DNA of 64,000 bases from Dichetophora obliterata (lineage: Eukaryota > Arthropoda > Insecta > Diptera > Sciomyzidae): contig OY986436.1 in NCBI GenBank assembly GCA_963920525.1, forward strand, positions 81,375,630-81,439,629, written 5' to 3'. Numbering within the stretch: position 1 is the stretch's first letter; the number at the start of each line of letters is the position of its first letter. A program made the position numbers and the translations under genes. Positions 11,610-22,924 of this stretch are shown piece by piece. The notes under the pieces were generated by a model. That model searched no databases. It saw only the letters and a list, made by a program, of their open reading frames with translations, and had not been told where the DNA came from.

Positions 11610-14600
11610 GTAGAGGAGGAAGACCCTTGGTATACGAGGGGTCTAAAAAAACTAAAAAATTTACGAAATAAGTTTTTAAAGCTATTTAAGGCTTCTAATG
11701 AGCCTACATACAAGGCAAATTATTTACATTTTATGCGTAAATTTAATTTTCTAAATAAGTTTTTGTACAAACAGTTCATTTTACGAAGTGAATCTAACAT
11801 AAAATCCAACCCTTCATCTTTTTGGAATTTTGTTCAGTCTAAGAGAGGTGTTTTGTAAATTCCCACTTCAATGTATTTAAATGATAATACACCAGTTAGC
11901 ATTGCTGATATAGTAAATCTTTTTGCTAAGTTTCTCAAGTCCAATTTCGTTCTAGGCAATTTTTCTTCCATAAATTTTAATGAGAATTCCATTGAACCTT
12001 TTACTGATATTGGGTCCATGTCTGTGTCAGTTGATGACGTCATTGAATTCATAATGGATATGAAAACATCATTCAAAGAAGATATTGATGGTTTTCCTAC
12101 AATTATTTTCCTGAAATGCGCACTTGTCTTAGCTGTTCCTCTGCGTGATATCTTTAGCAAATCATTATCTGAAAGGAATTTTCTTAAGTGTTGGAAAATT
12201 TCATCTATTACTCCTATTTTTAAAACTGGAGTTAAAAGCAATGTGGAAAACTACCACCCAATCTGTAAACTATCAAATGTATCGAAACTCTTTGAGAGTA
12301 TGTTTTATTAAAGCGAAATTAACTTGTTTAACTAAACGTTTTATTTGCCCTGAACAACATGGTTTTGTTGCTGGTTGCTCCACAGTTTCAAATCTAGCTC
12401 TACTGTCGGAGTCCTGCGTATCATTTTTTAACTGGGATATCAAGTAGGCGTGATCTATACTGATTTCTCCAAAGCATTTGACAGAGTCTCGCATGAATTG
12501 GTACTTTGGAAGCTATCAAAAATGGGCTTTCATTCAAGTTTCTTAAATTGGATTGCATCTTATTGTAGAACATCAGGTGTTCCTCAGGGTAGTATCCTAG
12601 GCCCTTTGTTTTTAATTTTATTCATAAATGATATTTCTAAGTACAGAAAGCCACTATGTTTTTAACGTTGATCCCTGCCGCGAAGGCTTAATTCAACGGT
12701 GCTCCAATGCTTGGGACAAATATGAAGCGTCGGCCAACGCCCCTTCGGAATTCAAGAAAGACCACTTTGAAAGGTTCCCCTAACAACATGCAACAGAGCC
12801 CCATCTATCTTGTCAGATTGACGCAATACATGGCCGTGGCACTTTTAGCTACTCGAATTTGTACATGATTTGGTTATTTTAATAACCTTGGGCTATCTCG
12901 GTAATCAATACCAATAATATAACCCATTACTTTTTTAGCCGCAATAATCATCCACGTCGTATCAAGGGTCATCACTCCTTGACACGAAGACTAAGGCGGC
13001 AACTACAAAGGCCTGTCAACATATTATCAAGTTCCTCAATCTAAGTGGACACAACTCAGACTATTTAGGTTTCCCCGTCGCCTGTACTCAAATTCCAAAA
13101 ATAACAGTATATTGATCCGGTAGTTGCTTACCTTCCTAACATTTACTGTTTGAAATTAGCGAGATTCAATCTACCATCATTCTCTTAGAAATTTAAGGGA
13201 ATCACCAGCCCGAGTTCAACTTAAGTGTAACTCACACCGGCCTTTCTGGCCTAACCACAGCCAGAGCGTTTTGAATACCCCACGTGGGCCTAACCCATAC
13301 GACAGTCAATACCTGGGCTCAAGGCTTCACCAGACAAGGCTCTTCAACATCCCGCCATACAGACCAAAAGTTCTTAGAACATTAATATTTGACTGTGACA
13401 CCTTCAGTCACTCGAATTGTACATGACTAGGTTAAAAAATAACAATAGGTTTCTCAGTAAAACCGGGTAAACCTCAATCCTACTTATGCAACGTCGTTAT
13501 CCTAATTAAGACTTAATTAAAACGGCAAAAGCCTTTTTCAGAAAACTAAGAAGCATGAGCCGTTGTATACCAATTGGCTTATACAACGGTCCGAAGGTTA
13601 AATGTTTCCTACATAATAATCTTTATTCTAAGAGAAGGTCTGCAGAACAACGATAGATCAGGTCTCCTCATCATTGATGGATGACTGTCCCCGCTCTTCA
13701 AGTTATGTTGGATTGATCGTCCATCGAAAGCATATTACAGATGACGGTGTTATGATAACTTAATATCACACCATGCTTTCTTCAAGAATTTGGCAGCAAC
13801 AACCAAGGCTCAAGGTAAACCTTTTTCTTTTACAGATTATCAGATGAACACTCAAGAGCCGTGCCTCAAGAATGAACTCATTATGAGATCATGGGGCCTT
13901 GCCCCATGAACTGCCCATCCAATAACAAACCCTCTTCCTGGCTTGGGACAGGCAGATTCCCCGAAGGTCCTCTGGCGGGTTTACGATATTTCTAAGTACA
14001 TTACGAGCTCTCGTTTTCTATTGTATGCGGATGATCTAAAATTTTTCAAGAAAGTATCATGCTCTGCAGATGTTGCTGATTTGCAAGCCGACATTTCTAG
14101 AGTTTTAAATTGGAATAAATTGAAAGGCCTTACTTTAAACTATTCAAAATGTTTTCATATCACCCTCTCTAAACTCTCTTTAAACACTTAATGTAACATT
14201 TCTTTTCTTTTAGAATCTAAAATTCTACAATCCGCGATCTTGGGGTTATTTTCGACTCAAAATTTGCATTTACCCACCATAAATGCCCTTATACCTAAGG
14301 CCTACTTATTACATGCCTTTGTACAAAGAAAAAGCACTAGTTTTTCCGATCCATTTACTCTCAAAATGTTATATAATTAATTTGTGAGGTCTAGATTGGA
14401 ATATGCTTCTATTATTTGGAGTCCATTTTATATCTCAACATCTCTTAGATTGGAATGAATTCAAAAAAGTTTTACCAGGTATGCATTGCGGTCATTTGAC
14501 TTTCATGATACATTACCACCTTATAGTTCGCTGTTAATGCTTTTGCGACTTAAGTCTCTTGAATCTAGATGCAAAATGTCATCATTAATTTTTGTATTTG

Positions 14601-14865
14601 ATATTGTTTCTAGTAACATAGACTGGTCCATCTCTTTTAGAGCTTATTTCTTTTAATATTCCATTAAGATATATAAGAAAATCAAAATTGTTTTATGTAA
14701 CATATTTTAAAACCAATTACGCCTTAAATGAGTCAATAACTAGGGCTTTAACTCTATTTAATGAGCTGTATATAACTCATGAATTTGATCTCTTTGTTCC
14801 TAAACAAATTTTTAAAAACTTTGTTAATAGTATTTTCTTATCATAGTCTTAAGATTATTATATTA
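11607..14865 (+). mobile_element. Jockey-like LINE, 5'-truncated, itself interrupted
   Basis: The plus-strand coding blocks begin in the linker before the reverse transcriptase (EEDPWYTRGLKKLKNLRNKF at 11613; SFWNFVQSKRG). RT motifs follow in several frames: PIFKTGVKSNVENYHPICKL, CPEQHGFVAGCSTVSNLAL, YTDFSKAFDRVSHELVLWKL, and GVPQGSILGPLFLILFIND. After a 1.34-kb insertion it continues as SSRFLLYADDLKFF. The YADD catalytic motif is intact, but frameshifts near 12310 and 12440 and decay after 14190 make it dead. The C-terminal part to about 14850 is weakly recognisable. No poly-A tail was found. Confidence 0.75.
12645..13984. mobile_element. Unidentified 1.34-kb non-coding insertion with 15-16 bp duplication
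   Basis: The sequence 'gatatttctaagtac' occurs at 12630-12644 and again at 13985-13999. The next base also matches. Removing the interval makes the LINE reverse transcriptase read straight through from FINDISKY to ITSSRFLLYADD, so this is a true insertion. It is visibly richer in G+C than its surroundings and has no open frame of 60 codons on either strand. It has no terminal inverted repeat or poly-A tail that I can see. Two related phrases lie about 560 bases apart ('actcgaatttgtacatgatt' near 12852 and 'actcgaattgtacatgacta' near 13413), suggesting an internal duplication. The duplication length fits target-primed retroposition. I do not recognise the family. Confidence 0.7.
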
Positions 14866-14869
14866 ATTG

Positions 14870-15069
14870 TCACTGAATACCGAGATTTACAGGAGCAAGA
14901 AACAAAAAGTATAGAGAAAACTTCAGCAGATTCAACTACAATTTCTGAAAGACGAAGAACCTGTCAAATTCGATATTGCAAAAAAAAAAAAAATAAGTAA
15001 TAAACATTTGTTTTATATGTAAGAAATATGTTTGTGAAAAATGTTTATGGGAGAGACCTTCCATCTGAA
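14870..15069 (+). pseudogene. piggyBac transposase C-terminal Cys-rich domain
   Basis: A plus-strand frame ends in RRTCQIRYCKKKK. After a one-base frame change in the adjoining poly-A run it continues as CFICKKYVCEKCLWERPSI and stops at 15069. The pattern C-x4-C ... C-x2-C-x4-VC-x2-C matches the RING/PHD-like cysteine-rich domain at the C-terminus of piggyBac transposases, which binds the element's ends. It follows an acidic/polar linker from 14870. The domain is separated from 11533-11609 by the inserted LINE. Confidence 0.7.
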
Positions 15070-15257
15070 AAAACTGACGACGAATAAATTTTCTAAAGCT
15101 CAAAAAAATTTATGTTTTATAATTATTAAATGATAGTTTTTTTGTGTTTCATTGCCTATGCTAAATTCTGTATTATTTAAATTCAACTTGAAGCAATATA
15201 ACGTTTATTTGAAAAGCGGTCATTTGACATTTGAGCGGTTGGTTGTTTTAGTGTTAA

Positions 15258-16991
15258 GCTGTATTAAAGCAGGGACCGTTAATAACTCTTTCTCTTAATT
15301 TCTGCGTCTTGGCAAAAAGAATTGCATATTGTTTTATTTTTATTTTTTGTAATAGAACCCCTAACGAAATCGTTACTCATACTTAAAATATTCAAAAAAC
15401 ACTCAAAAGTTTATAAGACAACACCAAAAAGAAATCATAATTACAATTGCAGACAAGGGTTACAAAATAGTTGTGATGTACAAAGAAAAATATAAGGAAA
15501 AAAATTCAACAATAATGGGAAGATCAAGTCGAATTCTGAAATCCCATTTTGTAATAGGGGAAAAACTTGTAAATTTTATGATTTCTGAAAAAAATATATA
15601 ACACCTGATTAAACCAGATCAAAAAAAATTCAATTAAAAAATATCGATTGCACCATAACTTTCTTAATAAAAATCATAACCTTTACGGTCCTTAACTAAA
15701 GATGATTGCTAAATTTTTAAAGATTGGAATTATATAATAAGTAGGGCTTGCAATTTCGGGTTTTTTCGGCGATTCTGGAATTTTCAATCCCGGGATTAGT
15801 CCCGGGACTGCAACTGTATTGAAAAAACTTAAAATAATTTTTATAATTGAAAGATCTTGTTTCTTACAATAAAATATACGTAAAAAAATCTGAAATCGAT
15901 TTTAAACTAAATGTTATTGAAGCAACCGGACATAATAATTTTTGGAAATCGAAAACAGTGTTCTACAAATTTTCATAAAATGCAATTCAAACAAAAAATT
16001 TAAAAATATTTTAAAAATTAACATAGTGAACGGAATAGTCAAATTCTAATTAATTAATGTTTGATTGTTAAATTTTATTTTGCATTAAAAATCACTTATT
16101 CAAAAAGGAACAAGTCCAGATTAAGTTTTAAAAATAACACAACAAAAATAGATTGTCTTCTGACAATTTTGAAAATAATTATAAAAATGGCACTATTTCA
16201 TTGTACGTTACAAAAAACTGTATTGTGTGATGGCTAAATAACTTGAAATTAAGCTTTGCGGCTACACGATGTCACATAAGCCTTATTAACCTAAAGAGTT
16301 TCGAATGGACAGCAGTGGTGATAATAAATTGATTATTAGAAGATGAAAATCATTTTTAAAGTTAACTGTTTCTAAACTATATTTTTATAAATTTTTATTT
16401 TAAAATAAATAATTTTATTAAAATATATTTTTTTATAATTTTTAAAAAATTATGATTTCATTAATGTTACAAAAGTTTAACATTTATTTCAGACTGAAAA
16501 CAAAAAAATTTAAAAATATCAAATATCTCATATTTATTTTAAACATAAAAATATTAACGTTAATAAATTAAGCAAGACAAACAACATTAATGTTTATATT
16601 AAAAAGACAACAAAACTTCTGCTTCAAATAAATTAGTTAGCTGTTAGTAAAAATTATGATGTGAATAAAATATTATTTTTAAAATAAAAAAACTACAGTA
16701 AAGTAATAAAACTAATGCTCCATTCAAAATTCCATAAAATTTGAACAGCCTAGTAAACAGAGTCTTTTAAGATCACAACCAAAACAAACTAAAAAATAGA
16801 CTTTCAAAGTGTATAGAGTGATAAAAAAAAGAACAGGGTTTTTTCGATAATAAAAAAACCATCGTTAACAATGTAGTTGAATTTATAGTTGCTAATAATT
16901 TTTATATTTTCTTGAAAATAAAATCCTGGTATTTAGATATTAGAATTCCGGGACTAACAACTGGTTCAGGATCCCGGTATTGAAAGATCTA
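15258..16991. repeat. AT-rich segment with an internal hAT-like terminus pair
   Basis: No gene. 'tagggcttgcaatttcggg' at 15742 and 'cgggattagtcccgggactg' at 15791 are mirrored near 16943-16991 by the complements of 'tagatctttcaatacc' and 'gttgttagtcccgg'. This could be a 1.25-kb non-autonomous hAT-like element of its own. Its left flank ('ataataag') does not match its right flank ('gtacttac'). Confidence 0.45.
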
Positions 16992-16999
16992 GTACTTAC

Positions 17000-17629
17000 A
17001 TACTTTCAATAACTGTACTTACATACAACAATTGTTTATTAAATTTTTTTTTTTATTGTTAGATCAAATTTATTAATTGCACTTCCTAAATTTCGTAGTT
17101 CATTTCCGAAGGAATGATGGGAATCTCGCAATATTTTTCGATGAATTTTCATAGATCTGCTTTAAATAGTTTCATAGTTAAAAAATACAATGTTGATCAA
17201 AATCATTTCGGTTTGTGAACATTTTCGGACTGCTTTTGAAGTCTGCTGTTTTCGAAATTAAATTCTAAAAGGATAAGGAACACTCTGTTTTATTCGGGAT
17301 TTTGATTTGTCGTATTCAAAGCGAAATTTAATTACGATGATTTCTGAAATAGAGTTGAGTACTGTATTTCTATAAAAAAAAAAAAATCAAAATAATTGAA
17401 AAAGTGTTTTTAGGAACGGTTTTATAAGTCACTGTATAACAAGCAAGGATTAGATTTTAAAAAAATGCAAATATGTATTTTATTTTTACATAAGTAACTC
17501 TACGTTTATAAAAGTTTAAGTTATTGGGATGTAAAATCCAAATCCGGAGATTGCTTTGGGACTATATAAACTGAATTTACAAGAAAATTCAATGTAAGTT
17601 TTATTATAATTACTTAGTTGGCGCTACAA
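17000..17629. other. AT-rich sequence without recognised genes
   Basis: No coding region or RNA gene was seen. It begins with two copies of 'gtacttacatac' (16992 and about 17020). Confidence 0.4.
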
Positions 17630-18177
17630 TTATATGCCGGTCTTGGCTTCATCTAAGAATTTGCGCCAGCCATTTCTGTCTTTCGCTTGTTGGCGCCAGT
17701 TGGAAATTCCAAGCTTCGTCAGGTTGTCCTCTACTTGGTCTTTCCAACGAAGATGCGGTCGTCCTCTTTTGCGTTGACCGCCGCTGGGTACAAGATCGAA
17801 TATTTTCTTCACTGGAGCATCGTCTTTCATGCGCTGAACATGACCTAGCCAGCGAAGCCGCTCGATTTTAATGCGCTTGACTATGTCGGTGTCAGCGTAC
17901 AGCTCATACAGTTCACCATTCCACCGTATTCGGCACTCGCCATTGACGCAGATTGGTCCGTAGATCTTACGAAGAATCTTTCTCTCGAATGCTCCAGGAC
18001 GGACATGATGAGCGATTTATAGAGCGTGATTTTCGTTCGTGGAGAGAGCTCTGCTTCCCAATTGCCTACTGAGCCCAAAGTAACACCTGTTGGCAAGAGT
18101 TTTTCTTCGTTTGATCTCAATGCTGATGTCGTTGGTTGAGTTAATGCTGGATCCCAGATAGACGAAGTCCTTCACAA

Positions 18178-18568
18178 TAGAGATGACTGATTTTTTGATA
18201 TCGGTGATTTAGTAACCGTGATTGAAAAATCACTGATAACTGCGGTGTTCAAATACTTTCAAAAACCGTGATCAGTGATTGAGCTTTTTTTTAACTTTTG
18301 TCTTATGGCGTTTGCAGCGATTCGTGATATTTGCAGTGATTTCTTGTTTGCGAGAATTGTTTGTCTGTCTCTCAAGTAAGCATAGTATTAGCAACTCGGT
18401 ATGAGTTTTAATGTTGTTTCGGTCATCTCTCATAACTACATACTTGGATATGTATTTGTTAAGTTATAAAATAACGTGATCACGGTCAATATATAAAAGA
18501 ACGGCGATTTAAAAATCACGTTAACTAAGAACACCGTTCCTGAAAAATCACGAGATCGCTCATCTCTA
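18178..18568. mobile_element. 391-bp hAT-type MITE with 8-bp target duplication
   Basis: 'cttcacaa' flanks the insert at 18170-18177 and 18569-18576. The left end is 'tagagatgactgat' and the complement of the right end is 'tagagatgagcgat', so the terminal repeat is about 14 bases with two mismatches. Excising it with one duplication restores the LINE codons for FEVVKDF on the minus strand. There is no open frame inside. Internal 'atcac/gtgat' phrases recur. hAT superfamily assignment rests on the 8-bp duplication and the TAGAGATG-type terminus. Confidence 0.85.
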
Positions 18569-18707
18569 CTTCACAACCTCGAAGGAGGTATTTTCAACTG
18601 TAACGTGGGTTGCAAGACGCTGGGACTGTTTATTTGTTGACACAAAGTATTTCGCCTTATCTGCATTCACTGCCAGACCCATTCGGCTTGACTCTCTTTC
18701 TAGTCTG

Positions 18708-19304
18708 GGCTTGTTCGAGACACTCAATAATTGCAGCAATGCTGCAACACTGTTACTCATTGGCAGCTCTGTTGCAGATGCTCAGCTGATACTTTACCTA
18801 CATATACTTTACCTACATATTGCATATATTTTGCGCTGCTTTTGTGATCGAACGTGAAACTTTCGGAAAGATTTTTTTTAATAAATTTAGCGATTGATAA
18901 CTTTGCAGACAACTTGTTACTAAAATATGAAAAATCAAGAAAACAAAAGATGTTTTTGACCGAAATTTTAAAGAGTACAGTGACGAAAACTGCAAAGTTT
19001 TTTCAATTTTTCACTGAAAATTTAATAAAAGGAATACAAAATAATATCTGTGCATGAATATAATAAATAAATACTATTTAAAGTAAAATAGATTACGATA
19101 AATAACAATTTTTATTACTTTCTTCTTTCGCACAGTATAAATATTCATGTTGCCGGGTTCTTGCATTTTGCGCGCGCCAAATGCCAAATTTTTACTCGCT
19201 AGAACATTTGACTTTTGCAATAGTTGCAAGATTTTTGCATCGAACGTGATGCTTTGATGTGTTGCGCAGTATTGCTGCAGTTATTCAGACTCGAACAAGC
19301 TTAC
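18708..19304. repeat. Inverted-repeat stretch replacing part of a LINE
   Basis: 'gcttgttcgag' followed by 'taattgcagcaatgctgcaa' begins at 18710. Its complement ('ttgctgcagttattc' then 'ctcgaacaagc') ends at about 19303, giving arms of about 40 bases with several mismatches. The LINE reading frame does not rejoin when the interval is removed: the YADD segment is missing. Insertion therefore came with deletion, or the LINE end lies here by recombination. The phrase 'atcgaacgtga' occurs twice inside, at 18847 and 19239. Confidence 0.5.
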
Positions 19305-20240
19305 TCTTGTTTAATATTGCATCACTACGTCTCAGATTAGCAGCTCGGATGATCTTCTCCATCATTAGGTTGGAAAAGTCGCACGATAAGGAATCACCTT
19401 GTCTGAAACCTCGTTTGGTAACAAATGGTGGGGAGAGGTCCTTCCCAATTTTAACTGCGCTGCTGGTGTAGCTCAATATCATCCTGCAAAGTCGTATGAG
19501 TTTTGCAGGAATACCAAATTTAGAAATGGTGGAGTACAAGTGCTTCTTTATTGGGCTGTCGAAGACGGCTTTGTAGTTGACAAAAAGATGGTGGGTGTCG
19601 ACTTGTTTTTCTTGGGTCTTCTCCAAGAATCGTCGCAGTGTGAAAATCTGGTCGATGGTGGACTTTCCAGACCTGAAGACACACTGATAAGGCCCAATCA
19701 GTTGGTTTACAATGGGCTTCACCTTTTCGACAGGACCTTACATGCGATATTAAGAAGGCTTATCCCACGGTAATTGGCATAGATAGTGGGATCGCCTTTC
19801 TTTTGGATTGGGCAGAGCACACTGAGATTCCAATCGTTCGGAATGCATTCTTCCGCCCATATTCTGCATAGAAGCTCGTGAATGCATTTAAATAGAGCTT
19901 CGCCTCCGTTCTTAAACAGCTCACCAGGTAAGCCATCAGCTCCCGCGGCTTTGCTATTTTTAAGCCGAGCTATAGCTGTCAGAACTTCATCATAGTCGGG
20001 CAGCGAAACTTCGACACTGTCATCCGTAATTGGGGTTCCCGGGATATCATCTCTATTGGCGGGATTGTTGTCAGCGTCGCCATTTAGAAGCTTAGAGAAG
20101 TGTTCCCTCCATAACGTCAGTATACTTTGGACATCTGTACCTAGATTCTCGTTTTCATCCTTGCAGGAAGAGGCCCCGATTTTAAAACCATTGGCAAGGC
20201 GTCTTATTTTTTCGAAAAATTTTCGGGCCGTTAGTTTTTA

Positions 20241-21460
20241 TATACATACGTGATATAATTTTCTCAAAATTTTTATTTAAAAAAGTTTTAAATTTCATAC
20301 GCCTTGATGATTTGTGGAGTTACTGTTGGAATAGTTAAGTTTGAAAAAATAGCAGTCAGCTGCATTTAATGCTCGTCAGCTACCCTTATGAACCAGTATT
20401 ACAAAGTGAGGATAAAAAGTATTTCTGAAGTCACGAAACTTATATAGCACATTTATAATATCTTCAAAAGGATAAAGAAAATAATCAGTTGTACTTCATG
20501 TGGTGGTAAGGTCATCAGATTGGGGGGGGAGGGGTGTTAAAGGTAAAGTGAGCTAAAGTAATTAATTTAGTTATTTATTTACTACGTCAATGAATGTTTA
20601 CAATTCTTACTGACTGCGAATATACAATCCTAAGGTACATAAAACAAATAAAAATTAAATAACATTTTGTAATATACATTTTAAAGACTCTTTTGAAGAG
20701 TCAAAATAAATATTACATGTTTTCGAGGGATTGAATTCATTTAGTGCTCTATTAAATGGCGAATATAAGGCATAATTTGTTCGGAAAGTGTCTAAATAAA
20801 ACATATCCCAATGTCAAAGAAGTCTACATGGAACTTTAATATTTATTAGCTCTAAACAATTTGGACCATCTGCATATAGTACCAACTACAACATCAAATC
20901 AATTCAACTATCATTTAATCATCAATTTAACTAACTGACGATATTTCCACTATTATATCTTGAGCTTACTATTGATTTCATTAATAATAGTATAAAAACT
21001 TTTATGTATAAAAATTTCAAGCTTTTTTTAATCCTTAATATAATCTTAAATTTTTTTTATAATTAATTGTATCTTTCTTCTTCGCTTGAGTCTGTCATCG
21101 TGTCAGGTTTGTAATTATTATCTTCGCTTTCGTCGGAACTATTGGCATACTGATCTTCTTTATTAAAATATTATTAAAATATTAAAATATTACATTATTT
21201 CCAATTATAAGTAAAAGTTAATTTTTAGATCCTTTTTAATATGATGCATATAAATACCAAATAAAATTATCAAAACATATGCATCTCAGCACCTTACAGA
21301 TACATGAGCATCATACAATAATTAATTCGACAAATATTAAATACAATTTTTGTGTTAGCTTCTTCGTGTGCATTGCAGTCTAATTCCGAGACAATACTTT
21401 TTATTATTTTTTACTTTTTGTTTCGTATACTTACAGCATGATTTATAATGAACATTTGGG
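20241..21460. other. AT-rich sequence, no clear gene
   Basis: No gene was recognised. On the minus strand at about 21070-21160 a short acidic frame reads DQYANSSDESEDNNYKPDT, which could be a scrap of a transposon protein, but it has no diagnostic motif. A G-rich tract lies at 20521-20537. Confidence 0.35.
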
Positions 21461-21804
21461 AAACGATAAAAAAAAAATCTTGAAAAAATTTTACAAAGAT
21501 TAATTCAATTTATTTAACGTTCTTCTCTAGAAACTATTTCGTTTCACAATGCTGAAAATTTTAGTTTTTATTGACAACAAAAAATCTGCTACTTTTTTTC
21601 TTGAAAACAAATACTATTTGAACAAGTTTAAAAACAACAAGTAGCAAAATCCCCACAGTACCCCCCTCCAGCATAGCGATTCAGGCAAATCTCACATGTT
21701 TAGCTGAACGAAGAGTAATTATTGAATTATTGGAGCTGTATCTTGAATGTCTAGAATAGATGCAGGCTTCAATCTGTCTACCAATATTACCCTTTCACTC
21801 CCTT

Positions 21805-22912
21805 TTATAAGCACTTTAAAAATTTATCCGATAGTGAAATAGCTTTGTGGGGTCCATCGTAAGGAGGCTGCAATTGTCGCTTAATCGAATCACATCTCAC
21901 GAACACGAAATCGGTTGACATAAGTTGTTTTTTGTCAAACACTTTTTGATGCCCATGATGCCGAGATTGTACTGGTTGAAGTTTGATCATGTTGGATCGG
22001 AATGAATTTTCTTCGAAAAATTCTCCCGGTAGCGCTACGTTCGAGCAGTAAACTGTTTCTGCTGGAGTAGCACAAATTTTTGGAATTATTTTTGACTGCA
22101 AGCCGAGCATTACTTACGGCAGAGCGAGAACCCAATTTTCACTTTCATGACACTTCAATGAAGCCTTTAAAGTCCGATGCCAGCGTTCTATTAATCCATT
22201 GGCGTGCGGGTGATAAAGAGTTGTGTGAATTACCTTATCGCCAACAATTTTTGCTAGTTCTCGAAACAAACGGGAAACAAATTGCCTTCCTTGATCCGTG
22301 GAAATTTCTTTTGGGACACCAAAGCGTGAAATCCAACCAGATACAAATGCTGCGGCAACTGCTTCAGCTGTTATTTCGGACAGGGATACTGCGTTGTAAA
22401 TCGTTCAATGCATGTGAAAATATATTGAAAACCTTGTGACGGTGGCAGTGGGTCAATTATGTCGATGTTTATATCGCTACCTTAATATAGAAAGGCCCTA
22501 ACTCATTTCTTGCTACTTTACAGGAGATGGAAAAAACTTAATAAAAATTATAATCATGCGGGTCCGAATTTTCTTGAAATGGATTTTTTATTTAATACAC
22601 TAATCAATTCAATACTGTAGCAACATTTTTGCAGCAATTTTTTTTCTATAGCAATTTTTTTTTGCAAAAATTTTTAAAAAAATGTATTTTGAAAAAAATA
22701 TGTTAGGGCCTTTCTATATTAAGGTAGCGATATGCTTAAATCTCTCTGATGGTACCTGAGCTTCAAGTGGGCTTTTCGTTTGACGACTTATTTTGCATTT
22801 TTGGCAAGATATACAGCATTTGTACCACTCTCTAACATCTTTATTGAAGTGTTTCCATACATATCATCGTCTTATTAAGTCCAATGTAGCTTTAACTGCT
22901 GGGTGAGCGACA
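21805..22912 (-). pseudogene. Gypsy-like integrase, interrupted by a MITE
   Basis: Minus-strand blocks carry the zinc-binding HHCC region (HGVAHPAVKATLDLI, CISCQKCKI near 22790-22900). The core has INIDIIDPLPPSQGFQYIFT near 22420-22480, with the first catalytic Asp. It continues with STDQGRQFVSRLFRELAKIV, which holds the second Asp, and GLIERWHRTLKASL near 22150-22200, which holds the Glu. The C-terminal part runs to about 21805. A 257-bp MITE sits between the zinc region and the core. Stops and frame changes are present. Confidence 0.85.
22474..22730. mobile_element. 257-bp TA-flanked MITE with perfect terminal repeats
   Basis: The left end 'tcgctaccttaatataga' continues through 'aaggccctaac', and the right end is its exact complement over 29 bases. 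TA duplicates flank both ends (22472-22473 and 22731-22732). Removing it rejoins the integrase codons RFKHINIDIID. The inner part is AT-rich and non-coding. TA target choice fits mobilisation by a Tc1/mariner-type transposase. Confidence 0.88.
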
Positions 22913-22924
22913 CCATGAATACTA

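Larger units (their letters stand above)
11240..15253 (+). mobile_element. piggyBac-like element relic, TTAA-flanked
   Basis: TTAA lies at 11236-11239 and 15254-15257. The left end begins 'ccctatcagagcgg' and contains 'gtcaaacgaccgcttttgaa'. The complement of the right end contains 'gtcaaatgaccgcttttcaa', giving a subterminal inverted repeat. Parts of a piggyBac transposase C-terminus lie inside on the plus strand, near both sides of a LINE insertion. TTAA duplication and a Cys-rich C-terminus are family hallmarks. Most of the transposase, including the catalytic core, is absent, so the element is internally deleted. Confidence 0.7.
11119..16991. mobile_element. hAT-like element enclosing a four-level nest
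   Basis: The left end reads 'tagggctttcaatccc' at 11119. The complement of the right end reads 'tagatctttcaataccgg', ending at 16991. Both are flanked by the same eight bases 'gtacttac' (11111-11118 and 16992-16999), which is the 8-bp target duplication expected for hAT transposition. No hAT transposase is visible inside, so it would be non-autonomous. Most of its length is later insertions. A second left-end-like sequence ('tagggcttgcaat') at 15742 complicates the picture: the original element may be only part of this span. Confidence 0.6.
17630..20240 (-). mobile_element. RTE-like LINE on minus strand, broken and invaded
   Basis: Read on the minus strand from about 20240 downward, blocks in several frames give the reverse transcriptase of the same LINE family as at 6965-7640. 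These include a segment ending AAGADGLPGELFKNG near 19920, DQIFTLRRFLEKTQEKQVDT and GIPAKLIRLCRMILS near 19500-19680, and KRGFRQGDSLSCDFSNLMME near 19370-19430. The C-terminal part is RMGLAVNADKAKYFVSTNKQ near 18680, RTKITLYKSLIMS, FERKILRKIYGPICVNGE and RKRGRPHLRWKDQVEDNL, ending at 17630 with a stop. The YADD segment is lost, and its place is taken by an inverted-repeat stretch (18708-19304). A hAT-type MITE interrupts FEVVKDF at 18178. Stops and frameshifts are frequent. Confidence 0.8.

Noticed and set aside
15273..15695. A MITE with 'cagggaccgttaataac' ends
   Set aside because: The candidate right end matches over only about nine bases and the flanks do not agree.
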